Positions 1-7,562 of a stretch of 35,613 bases of DNA are shown piece by piece. The first letter of the stretch is position 1, and every line of letters begins with the position of its first letter. Position numbers and translations under genes: made by a program. The notes under the pieces were generated by a model. The model made no database searches and was not told the origin of the DNA. It saw nothing but the letters and a program-made list of their open reading frames with translations. Origin of the DNA: an uncultured Clostridium sp. (GTDB lineage Bacteria; Bacillota; Clostridia; Clostridiales; Clostridiaceae); assembly GCF_900769625.1 (NCBI RefSeq), contig NZ_CAAGHK010000078.1:1-35613 (forward strand), written 5' to 3'.

Positions 1-85
1 AACTTCGTTTATAAAAAATATTATTATATGCACTTAAATATTTCTTTAATGTATTAATTATTGAATTATTACCAATACTATTCAT
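1..85 (-). CDS. Possible N-terminal end of a gene leaving the left edge
   Basis: An ATG at 85-83 (minus) opens a frame of 28 codons that runs off the left edge without a stop. It begins MNSIGNNSIINTLKKYL. No convincing Shine-Dalgarno sequence precedes it, and a frame of this length is not rare in DNA this AT-rich. I do not recognise the product, and it may be a chance ORF. Confidence 0.2.
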   Translation of the reverse strand, partial: MNSIGNNSIINTLKKYLSAYNNIFYKRS

Positions 86-86
86 A

Positions 87-161
87 GAACCAAACACCGT
101 CCTTGTCAAAGAGTTTTATTGTAACTACGATTAGTTTGTGCAAATTGACGGTATTTGGTTC
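87..161. repeat. 15-bp near-perfect inverted repeat around a 45-nt loop
   Basis: The arms are 87-101 (GAACCAAACACCGTC) and 147-161 (GACGGTATTTGGTTC), complementary at 14 of 15 positions; the remaining pair is an A/C or G-U type depending on the strand. There is no U-tract on either side, so it is not a classical terminator. The arms are clearly richer in G+C than the surrounding sequence. It could be a structured RNA, a mobile-element remnant or a protein-binding site; the sequence does not decide. The rest of 1-253 shows no further feature. Confidence 0.45.
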
Positions 162-253
162 ATTGTATTTTATGGCAATTTAATTACTTGTAAAGTGGTG
201 TTAGAACATATATACATAAAATATTATTTAATAATATAGAAAATACCTATATA

Positions 254-811
254 TTACCACATTATACCTAATGACTTAGTTGCAGCTCCTAATTTACTTA
301 CAGTTGTCCAATATGTTGTTGGAATACTAGTAAACGGATGAGAATCAACAATTTTTAACTTCATAGGACTTACAGTATCATCATAACCTACAACTACAAC
401 ATAATGATATGTACTTTTGCTAGATGTTTGATAATCATAACCTGAATGTATTTTAGTATTTGTATCAGTTGTTATAAGACAATCTGCGATAACTGGATAT
501 CCTTTATCAATTGTATAAATAATTGAATTTCTCAATTCATTTGTCCAACTTGTTAAAGTTGAATAACTAATCCCCTTCTTAGCTGTATAATTATTACCTG
601 GTCTATCTGTGTCTAGTGTAGTTTTCCATGTTCCTGGGAATGGTGTAGAACCATACATATTAGTTAATAAATCAGTTGCTATTAAACTTTCTTCCTTATT
701 TACAGAATTTAGTAGCTCTGATGAAACAGTTGCATTCGCTTCTATCCCTCCAGTAATCATGTTGACAGCTAAAATTGAACATACGATTCCATTTATAAAT
801 AACTTTTTCAA
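254..811 (-). CDS. Secreted C39-like (papain-fold) peptidase relative lacking the catalytic Cys segment
   Basis: A 185-residue secreted protein. Residues 1-27 form a signal peptide (MKKLFINGIVCSILAVN..., AxA-like end at EANA). The C-terminal half looks like bacterial C39-like peptidases: the His motif HYVVVVGYDD (H136) and the Asp motif KIVDSHP (D156) are present, as is the closing YWTTVSKLG block. The usual N-terminal YxCGPA-type nucleophile is absent. The only cysteines are C11, inside the signal peptide, and C111, just before the His motif. The sequence goes straight from the mature N-terminus (VNKEESLIATDLL) into the middle of the domain, as if 30-40 residues had been removed in frame. 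The start is TTG at 811, preceded by AAAGGAAG about 9 nt upstream. It is probably catalytically dead or diverged. The family call is from motifs only. Confidence 0.7.
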   Translation of the reverse strand: MKKLFINGIVCSILAVNMITGGIEANATVSSELLNSVNKEESLIATDLLTNMYGSTPFPGTWKTTLDTDRPGNNYTAKKGISYSTLTSWTNELRNSIIYTIDKGYPVIADCLITTDTNTKIHSGYDYQTSSKSTYHYVVVVGYDDTVSPMKLKIVDSHPFTSIPTTYWTTVSKLGAATKSLGIMW

Positions 812-905
812 AACACCACTTCCTTTAATTATTGTTCATACATATTTTTACTTTATTGTTTTATATTATATATTCATACTTTTTATGTGTAAATAACCCC
901 TTTTT

Positions 906-1421
906 TTATAATTTAATTCTTATCTTAAATATATATTCAAAATTATGGTATTCATCCCATACTATATTTATAGTATAGTAATATTCTCCACCTTCTTTTG
1001 GTGCTTTAAATATATACGGATCATCAATTAACTGCGTATCCGTTACCTTTTTTAAAGATGTATCATAAAGTGATATTGATACTTCAGATATCAATTCTTT
1101 ATAAGGTATATTAAATTGAATTTCTTCCTCAGGCTGAATTTCTATGAAGTTACAATTTTCCAAAAATTCATTTTCTATATCAACAATATAACTACTTCCT
1201 GCTACACTTCCTTTTGGAATATTATTACTTATCCACATTCCATTCCCTTTTACTGTTTTATATTTTTTATCATTTTCAACTGTAACAAAACTTAACTCTG
1301 GTACATAACCATTTAAATAGTTTTCATCTTTGATATTAGTAAAATTATAAATACCACCAACTACTAATACGATTAAAATTAAAAAAACACTTGCTTGTTT
1401 AAATTGTAAATTTCCAAACAT
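906..1421 (-). CDS. Membrane-anchored extracellular protein of unknown function
   Basis: About 171 residues from the ATG at 1421. This start is chosen over the upstream ATG at 1439 because AGGAGG (1434-1429) lies 7 nt before it and would be inside the longer reading frame. A single N-terminal transmembrane segment (residues about 10-26, VFLILIVLVVGGIYNF) is followed by an acidic, hydrophilic domain with alternating beta-type patterns (SFVTVEND, EVSISLYD, YYYTINIVWDEY), which suggests a beta-sandwich exposed outside the membrane. No lipobox cysteine and no catalytic motif are visible. It lies between the C39-like gene and another small anchored protein on the same strand. I do not recognise the family. 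Confidence 0.75.
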   Translation of the reverse strand: MFGNLQFKQASVFLILIVLVVGGIYNFTNIKDENYLNGYVPELSFVTVENDKKYKTVKGNGMWISNNIPKGSVAGSSYIVDIENEFLENCNFIEIQPEEEIQFNIPYKELISEVSISLYDTSLKKVTDTQLIDDPYIFKAPKEGGEYYYTINIVWDEYHNFEYIFKIRIKL

Positions 1422-1604
1422 AAATATACCTCCTTGCATAATCCATTTTTTTCAGTTATACATTTAAATCGAACTTTACACTATCTCTTTTTCTTGTTTA
1501 TTTTAACTTATTATTTAAATTTTATCATATTTGTATTTTTCAATATTTTAAGAAATACTTTTAATAACTTCGAAAAAATTTTATTTAGCGAAATAATTAA
1601 AAAT

Positions 1605-1650
1605 AAAGCAACGGTTTTAAGCCATTTATAAGCATTAAAACTGTTGCTTT
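1605..1650 (-). terminator. Rho-independent terminator (bidirectional form)
   Basis: The 16-nt arms 1605-1620 and 1635-1650 (AAAGCAACGGTTTTAA against TTAAAACTGTTGCTTT) pair with one wobble around a 14-nt loop. On the minus strand the stem is followed by a U-rich run, so it ends the transcript of the 1704-1988 gene. The plus side also has several Ts. Confidence 0.8.
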
Positions 1651-1703
1651 TGTTTAGTATTTATAAAATTTTATAAAATAATCATACTGTTAAATATATC
1701 AAT

Positions 1704-1988
1704 CTAAGCACCACCACTTTTTTCAATATCAACAAACCAAAGATTTAAAAAAACTTTTTTTACAGAATAAAAATCTGCACCAATTCCTGGATTAATACAA
1801 TAGTATTTACCTTTCCATGGATCTTCATTTGAAAGAATTATTTCTGTCTTAAACGCTGATACAATATGTCCATCAAATATTAAATTTAGCCTTATTGCCC
1901 TCTCAGGTGTCGAATGAGCAAATAGAAAAAGAGCAATAGCTAAAAAAAGAAAAAAAATTATAAATTTGAATTTTTTAAATTTTTTCAT
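1704..1988 (-). CDS. Small membrane-anchored protein of unknown function
   Basis: A 94-residue protein with a lysine-rich start (MKKFKKFKF), one hydrophobic segment (about residues 9-24) and a short exported domain containing NPGIGADFYSVKKVFLNLWFVD. The start ATG at 1988 has GGGAGGTG about 10 nt upstream. It is closed by the hairpin at 1605-1650. It is divergent from the Amidase_6 gene that starts about 130 nt away. I cannot assign a family. A small exported accessory protein of the neighbouring secreted enzymes is possible but unsupported. Confidence 0.6.
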   Translation of the reverse strand: MKKFKKFKFIIFFLFLAIALFLFAHSTPERAIRLNLIFDGHIVSAFKTEIILSNEDPWKGKYYCINPGIGADFYSVKKVFLNLWFVDIEKSGGA

Positions 1989-2107
1989 AGATAAATTTCA
2001 CCTCCCAATTGTAAATATTTTATAAACTATCTTGTTATTTTTCAATAAATATAATATTATATTTTTATTTCAAATTATGTATAATTATATAAAATTTTCA
2101 TCAAGTG

Positions 2108-2127
2108 AGGAGGAATACCAAATTATT
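2108..2127 (+). promoter_or_regulatory. Strong RBS followed by tandem ATT codons (start of the Amidase_6 gene)
   Basis: AGGAGG at 2108-2113 is followed after exactly 8 nt by ATT (2122-2124), a second ATT and then AAA AGA AAA, which opens a classical signal peptide. The only in-frame ATG (2077) and TTG (2032) lie upstream of this SD and have none of their own; using them would translate the SD as Ser-Glu-Glu-Glu. The out-of-frame ATG at 2145 cannot serve. The placement argues for initiation at ATT. Confidence 0.6.
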
Positions 2128-3309
2128 AAAAGAAAAATATCGCTATGTTTATTTACATTACTTGTATCTACATCTTGTTTGCCAAATTTATGTTATACAT
2201 CAACTTCATTACAATCTAAAAGTACTACAGAAGCTAGTGTAAATATAAGCATTAATGATAGTTTATCAAATGAAGACATATATTTGATAAAAGAAAACAT
2301 AAATAATGTTTTGTCTTCTAAATATGAAATAATGAAAAATGGCAATACTAACAATTTAAATTATATAGTAAAAAATTCAAAACTATATGAATTAACGAAT
2401 TTAAGTAATAATTTTGAAAAAGAGTGGTATAATAAAGTTAATCTAAAGATATCCAATTATATTTCTAATGTAACAATAAATAATATAGAAAAACAATCGA
2501 ATGATACATATCTAATAGAAATCACATACGATGTTGAATTTAAGTTATTAGATTGTGAAGATAAATCTGAATCACTTGGAGAAAAATATGAAATTGAAGT
2601 AAAAAATATAGATAATAATTGGTATATCTCAAAACTTATTAATAAAGAAGAAGATGTAATTTCTTTACAAGACAAAAATCCACTTAATATAGCTTTATTA
2701 AAAACAAATGATTCTCAAGACTATAATTCTATAATAAATAGTAAAATCGAGCATATCAATGATATAACTCAAAATATTGATTCTTATTTTGATGAATATA
2801 ATAATGTGCAAAATTCTATAAAAAATGATATCAACCAATACTCATTAGAAAAACTTAGTAGAAGTTATTCTGGCTATGATTCATCAGGAGCAGTAGATTA
2901 TGCGTTAAAATGGGCTTATGGAAGAAATAGTACTTATATAGATTATAATGATGAAGATTGTACAAACTTTGTTTCCCAATGTGTATATGAAGGTGGTGGA
3001 ATACCTGCTTCTTCATATTGGTATGCTAACTCACCAGCATGGGTAAATGTAAATAAATTTTACACTTATATGAGGAATAATGGTTATATTAGTCGTAACA
3101 CTTCTTCATCAAATGCAAGATTGGGAGATATTATCCAACTTTATAGCTCAAACAAATCAACATATTCACATTCAGTAATAATAACTGGATCCTTATCAGG
3201 TAGATGGTTATATTCATCACACTCAACAAATAGAAGAAATTATCCACTTGTTAATGTTTATCCAAGCTCAATATATACAAATATAGGATATCTAAAATTT
3301 TGGCATTAA
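2122..3309 (+). CDS. Secreted putative amidase (Amidase_6 domain, NlpC/P60-like fold)
   Basis: About 395 residues if started at ATT 2122. This start gives a signal peptide (IKRKISLCLFTLLVSTSC...) directly behind an AGGAGG. The middle (residues about 60-250) is hydrophilic and Asn/Ser/Lys-rich and looks like an NTF2-like or linker region. The C-terminal 120 residues fit the Amidase_6 family: the segment YDSSGAVDYALKWAYG, the nucleophile region DCTNFVSQ (C280), ARLGDIIQLYS, the His in YSHSVIITG (about H350), and SSHSTNRRNYPL. Such domains are thought to cleave peptide or amide bonds in cell-wall or protein substrates. The gene stands alone on the plus strand with its own terminator. Longer forms starting at TTG 2032 or ATG 2077 are possible but would bury the signal peptide. 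Confidence 0.85.
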   Translation: MIKRKISLCLFTLLVSTSCLPNLCYTSTSLQSKSTTEASVNISINDSLSNEDIYLIKENINNVLSSKYEIMKNGNTNNLNYIVKNSKLYELTNLSNNFEKEWYNKVNLKISNYISNVTINNIEKQSNDTYLIEITYDVEFKLLDCEDKSESLGEKYEIEVKNIDNNWYISKLINKEEDVISLQDKNPLNIALLKTNDSQDYNSIINSKIEHINDITQNIDSYFDEYNNVQNSIKNDINQYSLEKLSRSYSGYDSSGAVDYALKWAYGRNSTYIDYNDEDCTNFVSQCVYEGGGIPASSYWYANSPAWVNVNKFYTYMRNNGYISRNTSSSNARLGDIIQLYSSNKSTYSHSVIITGSLSGRWLYSSHSTNRRNYPLVNVYPSSIYTNIGYLKFWH

Positions 3310-3327
3310 TATATAATAACATTCATT

Positions 3328-3377
3328 AAAAAGAATAAACTAAAATTTTAAATAAAAATTTTTAGTTTATTCTTTTT
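3328..3377 (+). terminator. Rho-independent terminator after the Amidase_6 gene
   Basis: The arms AAAAAGAATAAACTAAAA (3328-3345) and the complementary TTTTAGTTTATTCTTTTT (to 3377) are perfect over 18 bp, with the T-run included in the right arm. It lies 18 nt after the stop codon. Confidence 0.85.
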
Positions 3378-3420
3378 AATTTCCATTCATGTGATTTTAA
3401 TCCACCAACTTTAATCTCAT

Positions 3421-3573
3421 TTACATATATTTTCCAATAAATTCTTTCAATGCTTGACTTACCAATTCTTTAATAGTAAACTGCTTATTTTTATACAGCC
3501 AATATTAGTTATTTAATTCTTGAATCTGTTCTACACCATCAATAAGGCTTTTAATAAAATTCAATATTTCAAT
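3421..3573 (-). pseudogene. Decayed coding remnant with an in-frame TAA
   Basis: On the minus strand one frame reads IEILNFIKSLIDGVEQIQELNN, then TAA, then YWLYKNKQFTIKELVSQAL and on to a final TAA at 3423-3421. The composition is protein-like on both sides of the single internal stop, and there is no start codon or SD. The last part (FTIKELVSQALKEF) resembles an HTH or ribbon-helix-helix segment, but I cannot name a family. This is a low-certainty reading and chance is possible in AT-rich sequence. Confidence 0.3.
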
Positions 3574-3605
3574 TTAATTGTGGCAATAAATAATTCTTTT
3601 AACTT

Positions 3606-4559
3606 TTATTGAATTTTATTCAAAAACTGATTATATTTAAACTTTAAATTATATTTGGAATCAAAATACAAATTCATCACAATAAGTATTATAAATGCAG
3701 CTCTAAAAAATGAAATTAAGCAATATAATATCAGCAGCTGACAAATTATAAGCTTTGCCCGCGATTTAACAACTGCATATATAAATTTATTTATAAAACC
3801 TACAGAATCCTGCAATATGAAAAATAATACAATATATTTTATTGAATTAAACAAAATAGACATATATGAATGCTGATCAATCAGCATGTACTTATTCATT
3901 AAAGAAACAATCAATATCAAAAATAATCCTAGATAAATAGTCCTTCTTGAGCATGATATCAGCTGACCATATTTTTTAAAATTTCTTATTATCCGTCCCT
4001 TTTTCATCACTATATTATGTGCAGTATTAAACCTTTTTGCAGCTATTACCGTTGCTGTATAACATATTATTACAGTACCTGCTGGAAGACACGCTATACT
4101 GCCATATAATACAGTGTTTTTATATTGGTCATAAATTGGTGGAAGCATTTCAAGATAATCTAAAGATTCCTTCAAAAAACTATAGCCTGTAAGAAAACTA
4201 AAATTTATATCTACAAAAATCATAATTACACATGAAACGATACTGGCAAAAAACAAATCATCAAAAATACTTTCATCTTTCTTCATAAAATGTGTGATTA
4301 CTATTCCTAAAATCATGCTCTGACTCATCATAATACCAGCTGGAAGATTTCCAATAACAAATATTATCAGTATAAGTGATGAAATACACGATAATACTGT
4401 ATATTTCAAATCACACTTAAGCAGTATTATTCCAACAAATGCAGGAACAATAAAATCTATATATCCAAAATACCCAAGTCCTATTCCAATGCAGAAAACA
4501 CTTAATGCTACAAAGGCTGCACTGAGCATTGAAGCCTGTGTGAATTTATTAATATTCAG
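3606..4559 (-). CDS. DUF2232 / YybS-like polytopic membrane protein
   Basis: About 317 residues with roughly eight hydrophobic segments: an N-terminal block with an amphipathic start (NINKFTQASMLSAAFVALS), a periplasmic-side loop around YLEMLPPIYDQYKNTVLYG, a charged cytoplasmic loop (KKGRIIRNFKKYGQL) and a C-terminal helical pair. Length and layout fit the DUF2232 (YybS) family, which resembles ECF-transporter S-components; the substrate is unknown. AGGAGG lies 8 nt before an in-frame CTG (4559-4557), whereas the GTG at 4568 overlaps the SD itself and cannot be used efficiently. I therefore take CTG as the start; ATT two codons later is the alternative. It follows the M42 peptidase gene by 34 nt and is probably in the same transcript. 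Confidence 0.75.
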   Translation of the reverse strand: MNINKFTQASMLSAAFVALSVFCIGIGLGYFGYIDFIVPAFVGIILLKCDLKYTVLSCISSLILIIFVIGNLPAGIMMSQSMILGIVITHFMKKDESIFDDLFFASIVSCVIMIFVDINFSFLTGYSFLKESLDYLEMLPPIYDQYKNTVLYGSIACLPAGTVIICYTATVIAAKRFNTAHNIVMKKGRIIRNFKKYGQLISCSRRTIYLGLFLILIVSLMNKYMLIDQHSYMSILFNSIKYIVLFFILQDSVGFINKFIYAVVKSRAKLIICQLLILYCLISFFRAAFIILIVMNLYFDSKYNLKFKYNQFLNKIQ

Positions 4560-4593
4560 TCCTGCCACCTCCTAATAAACAAATAATTAAATA

Positions 4594-5637
4594 TTAGTTT
4601 AAAGCTTCTTTAGTTAAATAATAGCAAAGCAATTTTACTGTATTTTCAAGTGCATCATAGTGAGTTCTTTCCATTCCATGAGAAGCTGAAACCCCTGGTC
4701 CTATCAGCGCTCCGCGGATATCATTGCCTCCTCTTAGTGCTGCTCCCACATCTGAACCATAGAATGGATATATATCGACCGCATAATTTAATTTATTGGC
4801 CTGTGCTAGATTTACAAGGTCAGTAACCATATTATAATCATAAGGTCCTCCTGAATCCTTTGCACATATTGACACATCATACTCACTGCAGCTTAAATCA
4901 TCACCAATACATCCCATATCCACGCTGATCATTTCTGTTATATCTTGTGGAATGTATGATGCCCCATGACCAACTTCCTCATAAGTTGAAATAATTATCT
5001 TGGTTGTATAGTCTGGAATGATATTTTCTCTATTGAACATTTCAAGCATTGATAAAAGGCATGAAACACTTCCTTTATCATCTATAAATCTCGATTTTAC
5101 AAATCCACTCTCTGTAATCGTAACCTTCGGATCGATAAAAATGAAATCTCCTGGACAAATTCCAAGTTCTGATACATCCCTTTTGGAAGATACTCTTTCA
5201 TCAATTCTTACTTCCATATTTTCCGGATCTCTTTTCTTGCTTTTTGCATCATCAAATACATGTGCTGCTGGACTTGTACTTAGGAAGGTTCCACTATAAG
5301 TCCTGCCATTACGAGTTCTTATTGTACAATATTCCCCATCAAGAGTTGGTACAATAGGCCCGCCTAAAAGCGTAAACTTTAATTTTCCACTTTCAGTTAC
5401 TGATCTCACCATGCATCCTAATGTATCAACATGAGCTGAAAGCCCGATAGTTTTTGCATCACTTCTGCCTCTGACAGTGATTATTCCACATCCCTTATTT
5501 GTCTTTTCAAATGGATATCCAAGATCCTCTACTATATTCTGAATCTTATCAATTATCTCAAAACAGAACCCTGTAGGACTGTTTTCACTTAATATTTCTT
5601 TTAACATATCTAATAGGTAATCTTTATTTACGTTCAT
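4594..5637 (-). CDS. M42-family metallo-aminopeptidase
   Basis: A 347-residue cytosolic enzyme of the M42 (glutamyl aminopeptidase/FrvX/TET) family, which trims N-terminal residues from peptides in large cage-like complexes using two metal ions. Visible ligand and catalytic motifs are SAHVDTLG (H69, D71), FIDDKGS (bridging Asp at 186/187), STYEEVGHG (E220/E221), SVDMG (D240) and the C-terminal GVSASHGMERTHYDAL (His ligand). The length is typical. The ATG at 5637 has only a weak purine-rich SD (AAGAG). It probably forms a short operon with the DUF2232 gene. Substrate preference cannot be read from the sequence. Confidence 0.92.
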   Translation of the reverse strand: MNVNKDYLLDMLKEILSENSPTGFCFEIIDKIQNIVEDLGYPFEKTNKGCGIITVRGRSDAKTIGLSAHVDTLGCMVRSVTESGKLKFTLLGGPIVPTLDGEYCTIRTRNGRTYSGTFLSTSPAAHVFDDAKSKKRDPENMEVRIDERVSSKRDVSELGICPGDFIFIDPKVTITESGFVKSRFIDDKGSVSCLLSMLEMFNRENIIPDYTTKIIISTYEEVGHGASYIPQDITEMISVDMGCIGDDLSCSEYDVSICAKDSGGPYDYNMVTDLVNLAQANKLNYAVDIYPFYGSDVGAALRGGNDIRGALIGPGVSASHGMERTHYDALENTVKLLCYYLTKEALN

Positions 5638-5798
5638 CTAATCAGCTCTTTTCTTTGTATTTTTTAAGATGTATATTCAAATATTGATACTGTTAATATA
5701 CATTCCTATTACTAGATTATACACTAATGATTTATTTATTAAAATAATCTCTCATTATATTTCATGATATCAGCTTAATTATGATTATGTAAAATTAA

Positions 5799-5827
5799 GA
5801 GCTGGTTTTACAAACTAAAACCAGCTC
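5799..5827 (-). terminator. Rho-independent terminator after the LRR/CHAP-like gene
   Basis: The arms AGCTGGTTTTA (5800-5810) and TAAAACCAGCT (5816-5826) form a perfect 11-bp stem with a 5-nt loop. On the minus strand it is followed by TTAATTTTA. It lies about 40 nt past the stop codon at 5867. Confidence 0.85.
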
Positions 5828-5866
5828 AGCTTTATAAGAATTAATAAATAATATGCTTGCTATATA

Positions 5867-7429
5867 TTAATTGGGATAATAGTAAAAATGTGTTGCCCTA
5901 TCAGTTATTGCCGTATCAGAATAAATCTGTCTCTTGTGTAATATCTGATTATCAAAATTATATGACTGATTGTCCACTATATATGCATAACCATCAGTAT
6001 CCCAGCACATAAAAATATATACATGAGTATAATTATTAGTAAATACAATATCTCCAGGTTTTAACTGGGATAAATCGTAACATGGAACAAATCCCATGTA
6101 GAGCAGTTTTCTTTCCAGATCATATGTGTTACATGTATCAGTAGATAATCCTACACCTATTCTTCTTAATGCTTCTGATGCAAAGTAAACACAGTTATTG
6201 CTTGTTATTCCGCCATGAAGTACTACTGCTGTCTGATCAACACTCACCTGATTTGATGGATATGTCATATACTTAAATAACTGATAATTTGTATTAGAAT
6301 GTGAATAATTATAGTATGTATTTACAGTCTGTCCATTTGGCTGTACATACGTATACTCATCAATCCATGTATTTGCCTGTTTTGAACTTGTACCATCAGC
6401 TGCAAAAGTATATTTGCTACCACCTATATATTTTTCGCAGCTTACAGCCATCTGTCCATTAGTTTCATCAAAATAATAGTCTTTTCCATTAACATTAACC
6501 CATCCGTACTGCATGCCACCTCTTTCACAGAAATAATAATTCTTACCGCCTATATTCTGCATACCTGTAAGCATTTCTCCAGTAGGTGATAGGCAGAACA
6601 TAGTACCCTGGATGTTTTGCAGACCTGTAAGTCTTGCTCCATCCTCATTAAAATAATACCACTTATTATTAATAAGCTTCCATTGGCTTTTTATCATTCC
6701 TGCAACTTTATCATAATAAAACCAGAGGTTGTCCCTTTGTTCCCATCCTTCTTTTATATAACCCTGTTCTCCAAAATCATAAGTTACATTATCAATTTTC
6801 TGCTCTTCCTTAAGTCTGTCACCATATCTATCAAAATATGACCAGTTCCCCTTAAGATAATGCCATCCTTCACTTATTCTAAATTGATTTCCTTCAATAT
6901 CGCAATATTTATAATCACCATTTTTTATCTTATCATCTAAAACTTGTGGAATATCATCAAACTTATTATCGCCAAGGTCAAGATGTGTCAGCTTAGGTAA
7001 AGATGCTAGAGATTCTGGAATTGCTCCATCAAGCCTGCTATAATTTAAATCCAGATATTCAAGATTTTTCAGAAGTTCAATTTCCTTTGGTATTTCAGAA
7101 TCTAATTTTACGTATCTGCAATCTATCTTAACTATATGAGAAAAATCCTCTACAGTAAGGTAATTCAATTTCTTATTCAGCTGGGAAGCAACTTCCTCTG
7201 TCAGCCAGTTACGTCCGATTTCATAATCGGATTTATCAGCCTCAGTAACAGCTACATTTCCTGCCAATGCTGTTTCATTGATAATCTTTTCTTCAAATAA
7301 CGATGCTTCATTTATTGTTTTTTCTTCATAAACCGCTGATTTTGTTTCTGCACTAGCACTTGTCGAAACGAAAGTTAATGTTGCTACAATAACTGCCAAT
7401 GCTGCTAATCTTATCTTATTATATATCAT
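5867..7429 (-). CDS. Secreted LRR + cell-wall-binding repeats + CHAP/NlpC-like hydrolase
   Basis: About 520 residues. The start is the ATG at 7429, with GGGGGG five nt upstream; a longer frame to 7450 would swallow the SD. Domains in order: signal peptide (to about residue 27, TSASA), a short leucine-rich block (LEYLDLNYSRLDGAIPESL, then LTHLDLGDN), five or six cell-wall-binding repeats of the W-Y-Y-F type (GWHYLKGNWSYF, NKWYYFNEDGARLTG, GKNYYFCERGGMQYGW and so on), and a C-terminal papain-like domain with NNCVYFASEAL (nucleophile Cys), KPGDIVFTNNYTHVYIF (His) and YIVDNQS. It probably binds the cell surface and cleaves peptidoglycan stem peptides. It is transcribed alone, with a good promoter upstream and terminators on both sides. 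Confidence 0.85.
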   Translation of the reverse strand: MIYNKIRLAALAVIVATLTFVSTSASAETKSAVYEEKTINEASLFEEKIINETALAGNVAVTEADKSDYEIGRNWLTEEVASQLNKKLNYLTVEDFSHIVKIDCRYVKLDSEIPKEIELLKNLEYLDLNYSRLDGAIPESLASLPKLTHLDLGDNKFDDIPQVLDDKIKNGDYKYCDIEGNQFRISEGWHYLKGNWSYFDRYGDRLKEEQKIDNVTYDFGEQGYIKEGWEQRDNLWFYYDKVAGMIKSQWKLINNKWYYFNEDGARLTGLQNIQGTMFCLSPTGEMLTGMQNIGGKNYYFCERGGMQYGWVNVNGKDYYFDETNGQMAVSCEKYIGGSKYTFAADGTSSKQANTWIDEYTYVQPNGQTVNTYYNYSHSNTNYQLFKYMTYPSNQVSVDQTAVVLHGGITSNNCVYFASEALRRIGVGLSTDTCNTYDLERKLLYMGFVPCYDLSQLKPGDIVFTNNYTHVYIFMCWDTDGYAYIVDNQSYNFDNQILHKRQIYSDTAITDRATHFYYYPN

Positions 7430-7458
7430 CCAATCCCCCCTATTTTTCAACAGTTACA

Positions 7459-7487
7459 ATTATACCATTTATTTCTATTAAGCTCAA
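7459..7487 (-). promoter_or_regulatory. Sigma-A type promoter of the LRR/CHAP-like gene
   Basis: On the minus strand a -35 box TTGAGC (7487-7482) is followed by a 17-nt spacer and a perfect -10 box TATAAT (7464-7459), 30 nt before the start codon. Confidence 0.75.
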
Positions 7488-7517
7488 ATACTTAACAATT
7501 TTTTTATATAAAAATTA

Positions 7518-7553
7518 AATTCTGCAGATACTTATAAAAATATCTGCAGAATT
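7518..7553 (-). terminator. Rho-independent terminator after hisC
   Basis: A perfect 13-bp stem (AATTCTGCAGATA with TATCTGCAGAATT) and a 10-nt loop begin 10 nt after the hisC stop and are followed on the minus strand by TTTAATTTTTATA. Confidence 0.88.
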
Positions 7554-7562
7554 GCTCATATT

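Noticed and set aside
609..896. Plus-strand 95-codon ORF opposite the C39-like gene
   Set aside because: It is antisense to a gene with clear family motifs, has no SD and no recognisable domain.
1434..1631. Plus-strand 65-codon ORF between two minus genes
   Set aside because: Phe/Leu/Ile-rich low-complexity reading without SD; it runs into the terminator stem at 1605.
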